Shown here in pieces: positions 46,076-54,792 of a stretch of DNA of 63,660 bases (its first letter is position 1; each line of letters opens with the position of its first letter). The DNA is taken from contig NZ_FNUR01000018.1 of assembly GCF_900108105.1 (NCBI RefSeq), forward strand, positions 1 to 63,660, in the 5' to 3' direction. Under the pieces are notes generated by a model. That model was not told the DNA's origin, did not search any database, and worked only from the letters and a program-made list of their open reading frames with translations. A program made the position numbers and the translations under genes. The stretch is from Butyrivibrio sp. Su6 (GTDB lineage Bacteria > Bacillota > Clostridia > Lachnospirales > Lachnospiraceae).

Positions 46076-47475
46076 TAAAAGACAATCAGGTTCATTTAAA
46101 CAGGGCGCATGTAGTTGCGGACGGGCTCATTGTAGCCGGTTCTTACATTGCGTCTTATTTTATAAAGTTTGAGCTCTTTAGTAAAAGACTGCCGGGCGGC
46201 CATCTGCCTATGGAGATCTACTTCAGGGCACTGTATTTTCTTGTGCCGGCTTACCTTATTCTTTATTATATGGTTCAGCTGTATACGCCCCGGCGCGCCC
46301 TACGAATGTGGGACGAGTTCATGGATGTGGTCAAGGCCAATGTGGCCGGGATCCTTGGCTTTTGGGTAATCCTTTTCCTTTTAAAGCACAACGACTTTTC
46401 CAGGTCCATGATGATCATATTTGCTGTGCTGAATGTGACCTTTGCCACAGCGTTCAGGATTGTTCTCAGGAAGTTCCTAAGGTATATCAGGAAAAAAGGC
46501 TACAATCTTAAGCATGTGCTTCTTGTTGGCTATTCAAGAGCTGCAGAAGGCTATATAAGCCGAATTCTTGACAATCCTCAGTGGGGATATGAGATAGCAG
46601 GAGTTCTTGATGACTTTGTTCCCCTTGGGACCAATTACCACGGCGTTAAGGTTGTGGGCAAGATCGAGCAGCTTGGCCTTTACCTTGAAAATAACAATTA
46701 CGATGAGATAACGATTACCCTTCCTTTGGATGACTACGACAGACTGGAGGAGCTGGTTGCCCAGTGTGAAAAATCCGGCGTCCACACCAAGTTCATTCCG
46801 GATTATTCATCTCTTTTCCCCAGTAATCCATATACTGAGGATGTTCAGGGAATGCCAGTTATCAACATCAGATACGTGCCACTTTCCAATTCATTTAATA
46901 AGGCGATGAAAAGGCTTGTGGATATTGTGGGATCTTTGTTTGCTATCATTATCTTTTCACCGGTCATGCTGGCTGCGGCTATAGCAGTAAAGGCTACCAG
47001 CAAGGGACCTATCATCTATAAACAGGAGAGAATAGGCCTTAACGGCGCTCCTTTTAAGATGTACAAGTTCAGGACCATGAAGGTTCAGACTGAGGCGGAG
47101 GAGAAAAAGGGCTGGACCACTAAGGGAGACCCGAGAGTTACAAGAGTTGGTGCGATTCTTAGAAAGACAAGTATTGATGAGATGCCTCAGTTCTTTAATA
47201 TTTTTATCGGGCAGATGTCCCTGGTTGGACCTCGTCCCGAGAGACCGCAGTTTGTTGAGAAGTTTAAAGAGCAGATTCCAAGATACATGGTAAAACACCA
47301 GGTCAGGCCGGGACTCACAGGCTGGGCACAGATCAACGGATACCGCGGTGATACATCCATCAGAAAAAGAATTGATTACGATATCTACTATATCGAGAAT
47401 TGGACCATGGCCTTTGATTTTAAGATAATGCTTGGAACCATCCGATATGGCTTTGTAAATAAAAACGCATACTAA
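46072..47475 (+). CDS. Undecaprenyl-phosphate sugar phosphotransferase (WbaP/WcaJ-like)
   Basis: 467 residues. Four to five N-terminal helices, then a CoA-binding-like cytoplasmic domain (HVLLVGYSRAAEGYI), and from about residue 280 the bacterial sugar-transferase domain: KRLVDIVGSLFAI, GPIIYKQERIGLNG, FKMYKFRTMK, SLVGPRPERPQFV and PGLTGWAQINGYRG. It starts glycan synthesis by moving a sugar-1-phosphate onto undecaprenyl phosphate. It is the last gene of the main locus before a terminator. Confidence 0.93.
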   Translation: MIKDNQVHLNRAHVVADGLIVAGSYIASYFIKFELFSKRLPGGHLPMEIYFRALYFLVPAYLILYYMVQLYTPRRALRMWDEFMDVVKANVAGILGFWVILFLLKHNDFSRSMMIIFAVLNVTFATAFRIVLRKFLRYIRKKGYNLKHVLLVGYSRAAEGYISRILDNPQWGYEIAGVLDDFVPLGTNYHGVKVVGKIEQLGLYLENNNYDEITITLPLDDYDRLEELVAQCEKSGVHTKFIPDYSSLFPSNPYTEDVQGMPVINIRYVPLSNSFNKAMKRLVDIVGSLFAIIIFSPVMLAAAIAVKATSKGPIIYKQERIGLNGAPFKMYKFRTMKVQTEAEEKKGWTTKGDPRVTRVGAILRKTSIDEMPQFFNIFIGQMSLVGPRPERPQFVEKFKEQIPRYMVKHQVRPGLTGWAQINGYRGDTSIRKRIDYDIYYIENWTMAFDFKIMLGTIRYGFVNKNAY

Positions 47476-47489
47476 ATAGTGAGAAACAG

Positions 47490-47527
47490 GCGCAGGATAG
47501 AATAATTTATCCTGCGCTTGTATATTT
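47490..47527 (+). terminator. Strong terminator after the glycan locus
   Basis: GCGCAGGATA at 47490-47499 pairs with TATCCTGCGC at 47508-47517, loop 8 bases, followed by TTGTATATTTT. Confidence 0.8.
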
Positions 47528-47602
47528 TATTTATTTGTGGCATAGTATAACTTGGTTTTTATTTATGTAAATTATATTTTGTTGGGATAAAGGAGATAGA
47601 AA

Positions 47603-48937
47603 ATGTCAAGGCGTGATGACGAATATTATGACAGAGACGAGAGACGTTCATCTCACAAGAATAACGGAGAAGTGAGAAAGTCTACTCGTGATAATAGATA
47701 TCGTGATGATTACGAGGATTATGATGATTACGATGACTATGATGAGAGACCTGCAAGGAGAAGTTCAAATGGTTCTAAGAGCCATTCTTCTTCAAGGAGC
47801 GGTGCTAAGAGCCACTCAAGTTCTACCAGAAGCCACTCATCCAGAAGAGGTGGTTCACATGGCGGATCAGGTAAAAAGAAAAATAACAAGAAGGCAATCT
47901 TCATTCTTGTTGCAGAAGTTTTAGTAGCATGTATTCTTGTTCTTGTTGCTTACCACGTATTCTTCAAGGTTGATGTTACCAAGGTTGGTAAGGTTAACAT
48001 GAACGAGGAAGTTATTTCAAAGAGTATCAGTGAGGCAGCTGCTGAGAATGAGCAGATGAAGGGCTATACCAATATCGCACTCTTTGGTGTTGATACCCGT
48101 GATGAAGCTAAAAACCAGGGCGCTATCAAGAAAAACACCAGAACAGATACTATCATTATTGCATCTATCAACAATGAAAATGGTGAGGTTAAGCTTTGCT
48201 CAGTTTACCGTGATACATACCTTAACCTTAGTAACGATGAGTACACTAAGTGTAACGCAGCTTACGCTGAGGGTGGTCCTGAGCAGGCTATCTCAATGCT
48301 TAACATGAACCTTGATATGGATATTGAGGACTTCATTACTATCGGATTCAAGGGACTTACAGATGTAGTTAACGCTCTTGGCGGAGTTGAGATCGATGTT
48401 ACAGAGGCTGAGATTTCTCACCTTAACAACTATCAGGCGACAATGGCTACAGAGCTTGGACTTGAGTATGTACCTGTAACAAGCACAGGACTTCAGACTC
48501 TTAACGGTCTTCAGGCAACAGCTTACTGCCGTATCAGATACACAGCAGGTGATGACTTCAAACGTGCTGAGAGACAGAGAACAGTCCTTATGGCTTGTCT
48601 TGATAAGGCAAAGGGCAAGAGCTATTCGGATCTTGAGACAATTGCCAACAAGGCATTTGATGAGACATATACATCACTTGATCTGTCAGAGATCCTTGAG
48701 CTCCTTAAGAATGTAGCTAATTACAACGTAGTTGATAATGGCGGATTCCCTGAAGAGAGCATGAGAGCAACAGGTACTATCGGTAAGAAGGGAAGCTGCG
48801 TAATCGCAGTAGATCTTGCTAGCAACGTTAAGTGGCTCCACCAGTTCCTGTTCAATGATTCAGATTACACAATTTCTTCAGATGTACAGAAATACAGTGA
48901 TAAGATCAAATCTGATACAGATCCATATTTGAATTGA
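47603..48937 (+). CDS. LytR-CpsA-Psr (LCP) family glycopolymer ligase with charged cytoplasmic tail
   Basis: 444 residues; AAAGGAGATAG before ATG 47603. Residues 1-95 are full of Asp, Tyr, Arg, Ser and His, ending in a Lys-rich stop-transfer. A helix follows at about 98-122. The LCP domain begins near 150 with IALFGVDTRDE, then TDTIIIASINNENGEVKLCSVYRDT and a RIRYTAGDDFKRAERQR block with the Arg residues that hold the polyprenyl pyrophosphate. LCP enzymes attach glycopolymers to peptidoglycan. It follows the export and initiation genes, as expected for the final step. Confidence 0.92.
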   Translation: MSRRDDEYYDRDERRSSHKNNGEVRKSTRDNRYRDDYEDYDDYDDYDERPARRSSNGSKSHSSSRSGAKSHSSSTRSHSSRRGGSHGGSGKKKNNKKAIFILVAEVLVACILVLVAYHVFFKVDVTKVGKVNMNEEVISKSISEAAAENEQMKGYTNIALFGVDTRDEAKNQGAIKKNTRTDTIIIASINNENGEVKLCSVYRDTYLNLSNDEYTKCNAAYAEGGPEQAISMLNMNLDMDIEDFITIGFKGLTDVVNALGGVEIDVTEAEISHLNNYQATMATELGLEYVPVTSTGLQTLNGLQATAYCRIRYTAGDDFKRAERQRTVLMACLDKAKGKSYSDLETIANKAFDETYTSLDLSEILELLKNVANYNVVDNGGFPEESMRATGTIGKKGSCVIAVDLASNVKWLHQFLFNDSDYTISSDVQKYSDKIKSDTDPYLN

Positions 48938-48944
48938 TGATTTA

Positions 48945-49074
48945 ATGCTGAGGGCATTTTAGACTGTAGAGATGGTATGTGCGTATTGTGCTCGAACAAA
49001 GCGCACATACCTCTTTTCATGTGATAGGATATTCCTACCGGGTGAAAAGGCTACGCTAAACATGCGCTCAGCAT
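48945..49074 (+). ncRNA. Candidate 130-nt structured RNA with three-way junction
   Basis: The ends pair: ATGCTGAGGGCAT at 48945-48957 with ATGCGCTCAGCAT at 49062-49074, and the helix goes on with TTTAG/CTAAA and GTAG/CTAC. Inside are two more hairpins: GGTATGTGCG (48974-48983) with CGCACATACC (49002-49011), then CTTTTCA (about 49013-49019) with TGAAAAG (about 49043-49049) around TAGGA/TCCTA. The second hairpin is followed by TCTTTT and could act as a terminator for the LCP gene. No known riboswitch class was recognised. Confidence 0.45.
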
Positions 49075-49099
49075 AAGTTGTATATAAAAGGAAAAACAG

Positions 49100-50038
49100 A
49101 TGAATACAGTAGACGTAATTATTCCTACCTACAAACCGGATTATTCCTTACTGACACTGATCGATGATCTGGAAAAGCAGTCCCTTAGACCAAGCCACAT
49201 CATCATCATGAACACCGAGGAAAAATATTGGAATAAGCTTCTTGAGGAGACAAAAGAAAATCCTTTAGAGAAGTATGACAACATAATAGTAAAGCATGTG
49301 ACAAAGGCTGAATTTGACCACGGCGAAACCAGAAATCAGGGAGTAGCCTTATCTGATTCGGATTTCTTTTTAATGATGACTCAGGATGCGTTCCCAAGGG
49401 ATAAGATGCTTATAAGTAACCTGGCAAAGGCCCTTGACAGGGATGTTGCAGCAGCCTATGCAAGACAATATCCAAAGTCTGACTGCAATCTGGCTGAGAG
49501 ATATTCCAGAAAGTTCAATTATCCCAACGAGCCTATGAGAAAAACACAGGAAGATGTGGATAAGCTTGGAATAAAAACTTATTTTTGTTCAAATGTATGT
49601 GCCATGTACAGGCGTGACGTATATAATGTAATTGGTGGATTTACTCACAGAACTATTTTTAACGAGGATATGGTATTTGCGGGTAATGCCTGCCAGCGCG
49701 GCTATGCTATCATGTATGTTCCTGAGGCAGGAGTCATCCACTCACACAATTACACCTGTATGCAGCAGTTCCACAGGAATTTTGACCTTGGTGTTTCACA
49801 GACTGATCATCCGGAGATCTTTGGCAGGATCAAGTCTGAGACTGAGGGCAAAAAGATGGTGAGACAGACAATTGATCATTTCAGACATATAGGAAAAGCC
49901 CATCTTATCCCGGGATATATTGTTATGTGCGGATTCAGATGGATGGGATATAAGCTTGGAAGAAATTATAAAAAGCTTCCTATGGGCGTTGTGAAGGCTT
50001 GCAGTTTGAACAAAGAGTACTGGAAAACAAGGAGCTGA
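49100..50038 (+). CDS. GT2 glycosyltransferase, rhamnosyltransferase-like
   Basis: 312 residues. VDVIIPTYKPDYSLLTLI opens the GT-A fold; FDHGETRNQGV, MTQDAFP (DXD equivalent) and FNEDMVFAG are motifs seen in rhamnosyltransferases of the RgpB/WbbL-related group. A short basic C-terminus follows. It is separated from the main locus by the LCP gene and the structured RNA, and its stop is one base before the alarmone synthetase start. Confidence 0.82.
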   Translation: MNTVDVIIPTYKPDYSLLTLIDDLEKQSLRPSHIIIMNTEEKYWNKLLEETKENPLEKYDNIIVKHVTKAEFDHGETRNQGVALSDSDFFLMMTQDAFPRDKMLISNLAKALDRDVAAAYARQYPKSDCNLAERYSRKFNYPNEPMRKTQEDVDKLGIKTYFCSNVCAMYRRDVYNVIGGFTHRTIFNEDMVFAGNACQRGYAIMYVPEAGVIHSHNYTCMQQFHRNFDLGVSQTDHPEIFGRIKSETEGKKMVRQTIDHFRHIGKAHLIPGYIVMCGFRWMGYKLGRNYKKLPMGVVKACSLNKEYWKTRS

Positions 50039-50039
50039 T

Positions 50040-50699
50040 ATGGAATTAGATCTCGCTGAGAGCAACATAAAGATTTCCGATGATATTAACACCTGGGAGG
50101 AAGTTAACCTCCTTTACAATGCAGCACTTAAGCAGATTACAACCAAGATCGAGATCCTTAACGAGGAGTTTCAGGAGGTTCACAGATATAACCCCATTGA
50201 GCACGTTAAGGCAAGAGTCAAGGTGCCAGAGAGCATTGTAAAAAAGCTTAAGAGAAACGGATATGAGTCCACAATAGGAAACATGGTCCGCTATGTTAAT
50301 GATATAGCGGGAATCCGTATCATATGCTCTTTTACCTCAGATATATACAGAATTGCTGAGATGATCAGCAACCAGAAAGATATTCAGGTCCTTACAGTCA
50401 AGGACTATATTATGAACCCCAAAAACAGCGGCTACAGGAGCTATCACATGATAGTGTCTCTCCCTGTTTATCTTTCAGACAGGATTGTTAATGTTAAGGT
50501 TGAGATACAGATAAGAACAGTAGCCATGGATTTCTGGGCTTCTCTTGAGCACAAGATCCAGTACAAGTTTGAAGGTAAGGCTCCCAGTCATATCAATTCT
50601 GAGCTTACGCAATGTGCACAAATGGTTGCAGACCTTGATGCACGTATGCTTTCACTTAATGAAGAGATTCAGGCAGTTGGTGAGAAACAAGAGGATTAA
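50040..50699 (+). CDS. Small alarmone synthetase (RelQ/RelP-type GTP pyrophosphokinase)
   Basis: 219 residues, single-domain size. HVKARVKVPESIVKKLKR, NDIAGIRIICSF, KNSGYRSYHMIV and VEIQIRTVAMDFWASLEHK are the RelA/SpoT synthetase blocks. There is no hydrolase or TGS/ACT region, so it makes but does not degrade (p)ppGpp. A short C-terminal helix could allow tetramer formation. It begins one base after the GT2 stop, an unusual linkage of stress signalling with envelope glycan genes. Confidence 0.92.
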   Translation: MELDLAESNIKISDDINTWEEVNLLYNAALKQITTKIEILNEEFQEVHRYNPIEHVKARVKVPESIVKKLKRNGYESTIGNMVRYVNDIAGIRIICSFTSDIYRIAEMISNQKDIQVLTVKDYIMNPKNSGYRSYHMIVSLPVYLSDRIVNVKVEIQIRTVAMDFWASLEHKIQYKFEGKAPSHINSELTQCAQMVADLDARMLSLNEEIQAVGEKQED

Positions 50700-50700
50700 G

Positions 50701-50781
50701 GCGTGGGTAATGGTATATTTGCCATTACCGTAATCGCCCCATTAATGAGGAGTGGCCAGACACGGTTTCCCGCACCTGGCC
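50701..50781 (+). other. Two consecutive hairpins after the alarmone synthetase gene
   Basis: The 310-base gap 50700-51009 contains GGTAATGG (50706-50713) with CCATTACC (50722-50729), enclosed by GGCG/CGCC, and GGCCAG (50754-50759) with CTGGCC (50776-50781). A clear T-run is missing, so it may be a weak terminator or a regulatory leader. The rest to 50938 is AT-rich with no gene seen. Confidence 0.4.
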
Positions 50782-50938
50782 TATTATGAAAAAATCTATC
50801 TTTCTAAATTTGGTTGCCGTATTTCCATCGGCTATGGTATTAATATACAATTCAATTATTAACAAATTATGAACAAACGGTAAACAAATAGTAAAAGTGA
50901 ACAACAAAACTATTTTTTGAAATATTGTCTTGTCTAAT

Positions 50939-50966
50939 TTGCACAACAAATGATAATCTATATTGT
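50939..50966 (+). promoter_or_regulatory. Promoter for the coiled-coil/M23 gene pair
   Basis: TTGCAC at 50939-50944, 16-base spacer, TATTGT at 50961-50966. The next start codon is 44 bases further on. An AT-rich stretch with several AACAAA runs lies upstream. Confidence 0.45.
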
Positions 50967-51009
50967 ATGCAGAACAGAGGGATAGTAGATCACGTTGGGA
51001 GGGAATATT

Positions 51010-51399
51010 TTGGATAACATTATGGATAAGCTCACTAGAGAAATGAGCGCACAGGACATGATCAAAGCTAACACACAGGCTGAAGTTGAGTCAGCTATCA
51101 GTGAATCTGTTGAAGCTGTTTCAAAGAAAATGGAGGAGAACTTCAACAAGAAGTTTGATGAAAATAGCACAAAAACCCATGACGTTGGTGTTCAGACCTA
51201 CCGCAATATTCAGGCAATATTGAACAAACAGGAAGAGAAGCACCAGGAAGAATATAAAGAGATCCAAAAGAAATTCGAAGAAGTTCATTTTGCAATTGAG
51301 ACCAAGAATACAGCCCTTCTTCCACTTCTTATAGTTACACTCCTTGTGGCAGGAGCAGATCTTGTTATCAATATTCTTAGAATTTTTGGCATTATTTAA
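51010..51399 (+). CDS. Small coiled-coil protein with C-terminal membrane anchor
   Basis: About 129 residues. GGGAGGG at 50997-51003 points to the TTG at 51010; ATG 51022 is an alternative. Most of the protein is a charged helical region with many Glu, Lys and Gln (predicted coiled coil, about 40-95), and the final about 25 residues form one membrane helix. No known domain is recognised. The protein would be anchored in the membrane with its coiled coil inside. It precedes a peptidoglycan peptidase gene and may serve in envelope assembly. Confidence 0.6.
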   Translation: MDNIMDKLTREMSAQDMIKANTQAEVESAISESVEAVSKKMEENFNKKFDENSTKTHDVGVQTYRNIQAILNKQEEKHQEEYKEIQKKFEEVHFAIETKNTALLPLLIVTLLVAGADLVINILRIFGII

Positions 51400-51422
51400 T
51401 ACGCTTTGGAAAGATTTACAAC

Positions 51423-53012
51423 ATGAATTTAAGAAACACAATTTTTAGAAACAGGATTAAAATATGGTTTTTGCATTCCACTTTGGTGGTAATTGCTTTC
51501 TGGATCTTATTTATGCCTACATTTGTAAAGTTCCAGAAGGGCGGCAACAACCTTTTTACTATAACTTTAAACGGACAGTTCGTTGGAACGGTTGCTTCCA
51601 GGAATGATGCTTATGAAGCATATCGAACAGCGAGAAAAGAGATATCCAGCAGCGACGATGAGCTTACTCTTGCCGGCGCAGATATGACAATTGACGGAAG
51701 TGACAAGATCTTTGGGGCTGTCAATTCCATAGCAGAAGTTACGAACTCCATGGTAGAGGTCCTTTCAGGCAGCAGGAAGAGTACCCTTAACAGGGCTTAC
51801 TCCATTAAGATAAATGAGTTCTCTGTGAATCTGGCTTCTATCGATGATGTAATGGCGCTTCTTGAGACAGCTCTTTCTACCTATGATACCGAGGATAAAT
51901 ACGATGTCACACTGGCCCTTGATCCAACAAGAGAAGTGAACGTTCTGACTCCTGTTGTTCTTAGCAAGGAAGAGGTGAAAAAAGAAGAGGAAGATGCCCA
52001 GACAAGCATGCCTGAGTCTGGTTTTTCTCAGATGCTCACTGAGGCAGTTAAGGATGCTGCGCCTCTTTCTTATGACAAGGACTTTTCAGATTATGAGCTG
52101 GGACTTATGTCCATAGATTTTGCTGATAAGGTTGAGATTGTTGAAAGTTACCTGCCTGATGATGAGATCACATCCCTTTCAGATGCTATTGATGAAGTAA
52201 CCAAGGACAAAGAGACCAATCAGATCTATGAAGTACAGGAAGGCGATGTTCTTGGCTCCATAGCTTTAAAATATGATCTTACTGTAGCGGATATCGTTGC
52301 CATGAACGGATTTTTGGAGAGTGAGAACACCACAATCCGAACCGGTGATGAACTTATAGTAACAGTTCCTGAACCTGAGCTTTCAGTTGTTTACACAGTT
52401 CAGGAATACTACGAAGAGGACTACGAGGCAGAAGTTCAGTATGTCTACAACGATTCCTGGTACACGACAGAGACCAAGGTACTTCAGGAGCCTTCTGCAG
52501 GACACAGAAAGGTTGTAGCCCTTGTTACATATAATGATGCCAGCGAGGTATCCAGCGAGATCCAGAAGGAAGAAGTCACATATCAGGCTGTTCCTAAGAT
52601 TGTTGAAAAAGGTACGATTGTTCCTCCTACATACATTAAGCCTATATCCGGTGGTCGCCTGACATCAGGATTTGGAAAGAGAAACGCACCTACCAAGGGA
52701 GCAAGCTCTTACCATAAGGGTGTTGACTGGGCGACTCCTGTCGGAACTGCAGTCGTTGCATCTTCTTCAGGTGTAGTTACAAGAGCCGGTTGGGGAAGCG
52801 GATATGGATATTGTGTATATATCAGACACCCTGACGGAAGAGAGACAAGATATGGTCACCTCTCAAAAGTTCTTGTTTCTGTGGGCCAGTCTGTAACTCA
52901 GGGACAAAAGATTGCTCTTTCAGGTAACACGGGTGTTTCCACAGGACCGCATCTGCATTTCGAGATTTTGGTTGGCGGAACTCAGGTCAATCCTTTGAAC
53001 TATTTGAATTAA
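51423..53012 (+). CDS. Membrane-anchored M23 peptidase with LysM and G5 domains
   Basis: 529 residues; one N-terminal helix (about 12-33), the remainder outside. A LysM domain near 265-320 (YEVQEGDVLGSIALKYDL) binds glycan. A G5-type domain follows near 322-400 (TETKVLQEPSAGHRKVV). The M23 domain covers about 410-529: SGFGKRNAP, YHKGVDWATPVG with zinc His and Asp, YGHLSKVLV and GPHLHFEILVGG. It cuts peptide cross-links in peptidoglycan. Catalytic residues look complete, unlike inactive EnvC-type relatives. Confidence 0.92.
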   Translation: MNLRNTIFRNRIKIWFLHSTLVVIAFWILFMPTFVKFQKGGNNLFTITLNGQFVGTVASRNDAYEAYRTARKEISSSDDELTLAGADMTIDGSDKIFGAVNSIAEVTNSMVEVLSGSRKSTLNRAYSIKINEFSVNLASIDDVMALLETALSTYDTEDKYDVTLALDPTREVNVLTPVVLSKEEVKKEEEDAQTSMPESGFSQMLTEAVKDAAPLSYDKDFSDYELGLMSIDFADKVEIVESYLPDDEITSLSDAIDEVTKDKETNQIYEVQEGDVLGSIALKYDLTVADIVAMNGFLESENTTIRTGDELIVTVPEPELSVVYTVQEYYEEDYEAEVQYVYNDSWYTTETKVLQEPSAGHRKVVALVTYNDASEVSSEIQKEEVTYQAVPKIVEKGTIVPPTYIKPISGGRLTSGFGKRNAPTKGASSYHKGVDWATPVGTAVVASSSGVVTRAGWGSGYGYCVYIRHPDGRETRYGHLSKVLVSVGQSVTQGQKIALSGNTGVSTGPHLHFEILVGGTQVNPLNYLN

Positions 53013-53105
53013 GCCATTTTTGACACATATATCATATTGTGCTATTAATATAATTTGGCAAATGAGTTATTTTTTTAAAATTAGGTTATATGGGATGGGA
53101 TTCCT

Positions 53106-54395
53106 ATGGAAAAATATGTAATAAAAGGTGGAGTTCCTCTTGTAGGTGAAGTTGAAATAGGTGGCGCTAAAAACGCTGCGCTGGCTATTTTGGCTGCGGC
53201 TACAATGACGGACGAAACTGTCTATATAGACAATATGCCTGACGAGTCAGATACCAATGCGATGCTTCAGGCCATAAGCTCTACCGGAGCTTTTGTAGAG
53301 AGAACTGGCAGACATTCAGTAAAAATTAATGCTTCACAGGTCCACACATTTACTATAGAGGACTACATTAAAAAGATCCGTGCCTCTTATTATCTTCTTG
53401 GTGCTTTTCTTGGTAAGTACAAAAAAGCAGGAGTTGTACTTCCAAGCGGCTGTAACATCGGTCTTAGACCTATCGACCAGCATATCAAAGGCTTCACAGC
53501 TCTTGGGGCACAGGTAAGCATTGAACATGGCATCATTGATGCTCACGCAGACAAGCTGATCGGCAGTCACATCTACCTGGATGTTGTAAGTGTTGGCGCT
53601 ACTATCAATATCATGATGGCAGCAGCAATGGCTGAAGGTAAGACTATTATCGAGAATGCAGCCAAAGAGCCACACGTAGTAGACTTTGCAAACTTCCTTA
53701 ACAGCATGGGTGCCAATATCAAGGGCGCCGGAACTGATGTTATCAGGATCAAGGGTGTTGAGAAGCTTCATGGTACTGAGTACACTATCATTCCTGACCA
53801 GATAGAGGCCGGAACCTTCATGATGGCAGCGGCAGCTACAAAGGGTGATATCACAATAAAAAATGTTATTCCTAAACACTTGGAATCAATCAGTGCGAAA
53901 CTTATAGAGATGGGATGTCAGATCCATGAGTCAGATGACGCAGTCAGAGTTGTAGCTACAAAGCGTCTTACCAACACTCATGTTAAGACACTTCCTTATC
54001 CTGGATTTCCAACAGACATGCAGCCACAGATCACGGTTGCTCTTGGACTTGCCAGCGGCATCAGTATCGTGACAGAGAGTATTTTCGAGAACAGATTTAA
54101 GTACGTGGATGAGCTCACCAGAATGGGAGCCTGCATTAAGGTTGAGGGTAGCACAGCTATTATCGAGGGTGTGGATAAGTACACCGGAGCTACAGTTTCT
54201 GCACCGGACCTTAGAGCAGGAGCAGCTCTTGTTATCGCAGCTCTCACAGCCGAAGGATTCTCATCCGTAGAGGATATCATGTATATCGAAAGAGGTTACG
54301 AGGACTTCGATAAAAAGCTTCGCGAGCTGGGAGCACATATCGAAAAGGTTGATTCAGACTACGATATGCAGAAATTTAAATTGAAAAATGCTTAA
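53106..54395 (+). CDS. murA: UDP-N-acetylglucosamine 1-carboxyvinyltransferase
   Basis: 429 residues, standard length. GGAKNAALAIL holds the conserved Lys-Asn pair. LPSGCNIGLRPIDQH contains the catalytic Cys that is attacked by fosfomycin, so the enzyme should be sensitive. PDQIEAGTFM and FPTDMQPQ are further family blocks. It adds enolpyruvate to UDP-GlcNAc, the first committed step of peptidoglycan synthesis. GGGATGGGATT precedes ATG 53106. Many Firmicutes have two copies; only one is in this window. Confidence 0.95.
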   Translation: MEKYVIKGGVPLVGEVEIGGAKNAALAILAAATMTDETVYIDNMPDESDTNAMLQAISSTGAFVERTGRHSVKINASQVHTFTIEDYIKKIRASYYLLGAFLGKYKKAGVVLPSGCNIGLRPIDQHIKGFTALGAQVSIEHGIIDAHADKLIGSHIYLDVVSVGATINIMMAAAMAEGKTIIENAAKEPHVVDFANFLNSMGANIKGAGTDVIRIKGVEKLHGTEYTIIPDQIEAGTFMMAAAATKGDITIKNVIPKHLESISAKLIEMGCQIHESDDAVRVVATKRLTNTHVKTLPYPGFPTDMQPQITVALGLASGISIVTESIFENRFKYVDELTRMGACIKVEGSTAIIEGVDKYTGATVSAPDLRAGAALVIAALTAEGFSSVEDIMYIERGYEDFDKKLRELGAHIEKVDSDYDMQKFKLKNA

Positions 54396-54400
54396 TATAA

Positions 54401-54431
54401 AAGGAAAGCTGTGTGATAGCTTTCCTTTTTT
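54401..54431 (+). terminator. Terminator of murA
   Basis: AAGGAAAGCT at 54401-54410 pairs with AGCTTTCCTT at 54418-54427, loop GTGTGAT, followed by TTTT. A textbook intrinsic terminator. Confidence 0.88.
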
Positions 54432-54499
54432 CATATAATTCTTAGTGGTAATTTGTACAGTCAAATTATAATTTTGCAAAATTAAATTGTCAAACACTC

Positions 54500-54528
54500 T
54501 TGACATATGTCTATAACCATTATAGTAT
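54500..54528 (+). promoter_or_regulatory. Promoter of the FMN riboswitch/ribU transcript
   Basis: Consensus TTGACA at 54500-54505. With a 17-base spacer the -10 is TAGTAT at 54523-54528; TATAGT at 54521 gives a 15-base spacer. The riboswitch starts about 17 bases downstream. Confidence 0.65.
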
Positions 54529-54544
54529 TTGATTTAGAAAAAAT

Positions 54545-54672
54545 ATAGTTCTTCGGGGTAGGGTGTAATTCCCAACCGGCGGTATAGTCCGCGACCTGCT
54601 TATCTATTGATAGGTGGCTGATTTGGTGAGATTCCAAAACCGACAGTAAAGTCTGGATGAGAGAAGAATGCA
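54545..54672 (+). promoter_or_regulatory. FMN riboswitch (RFN element)
   Basis: The conserved RFN blocks are present in order: CTTCGGGGTAGGGTG (54551), AATTCCCAACCGGCGGTATA, GTCCGCGACC, then a variable hairpin CTTATCTATTGATAGG, GATTTGGTGAGATTCC, AAAACCGACAGT and GTCTGGATGAGAGAAG. FMN binding would favour the downstream terminator (54692-54719) and shut off ribU. This is a well-known class, so the call is firm. Confidence 0.96.
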
Positions 54673-54690
54673 CGATTTTTAGTTTGCGTA

Positions 54691-54720
54691 CCCCAAGTAT
54701 ATTTACTTGGGATTTTTTAT
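54691..54720 (+). terminator. Riboswitch-controlled terminator
   Basis: CCCAAGTA at 54692-54699 pairs with TACTTGGG at 54704-54711, then ATTTTTTAT. It forms the expression platform of the FMN riboswitch. A spacer with GGAGGAAAAA leads to the start at 54793. Confidence 0.85.
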
Positions 54721-54792
54721 TTTTCGAAAGTTCTTTTACCAAACTTAAAGGGTCGTGTGTAGGACTCCTCCCCCGAACAAAAGGAGGAAAAA

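Noticed and set aside
53334..53879. Minus-strand frame inside murA
   Set aside because: Shadow of a clear housekeeping gene; no promoter or site.
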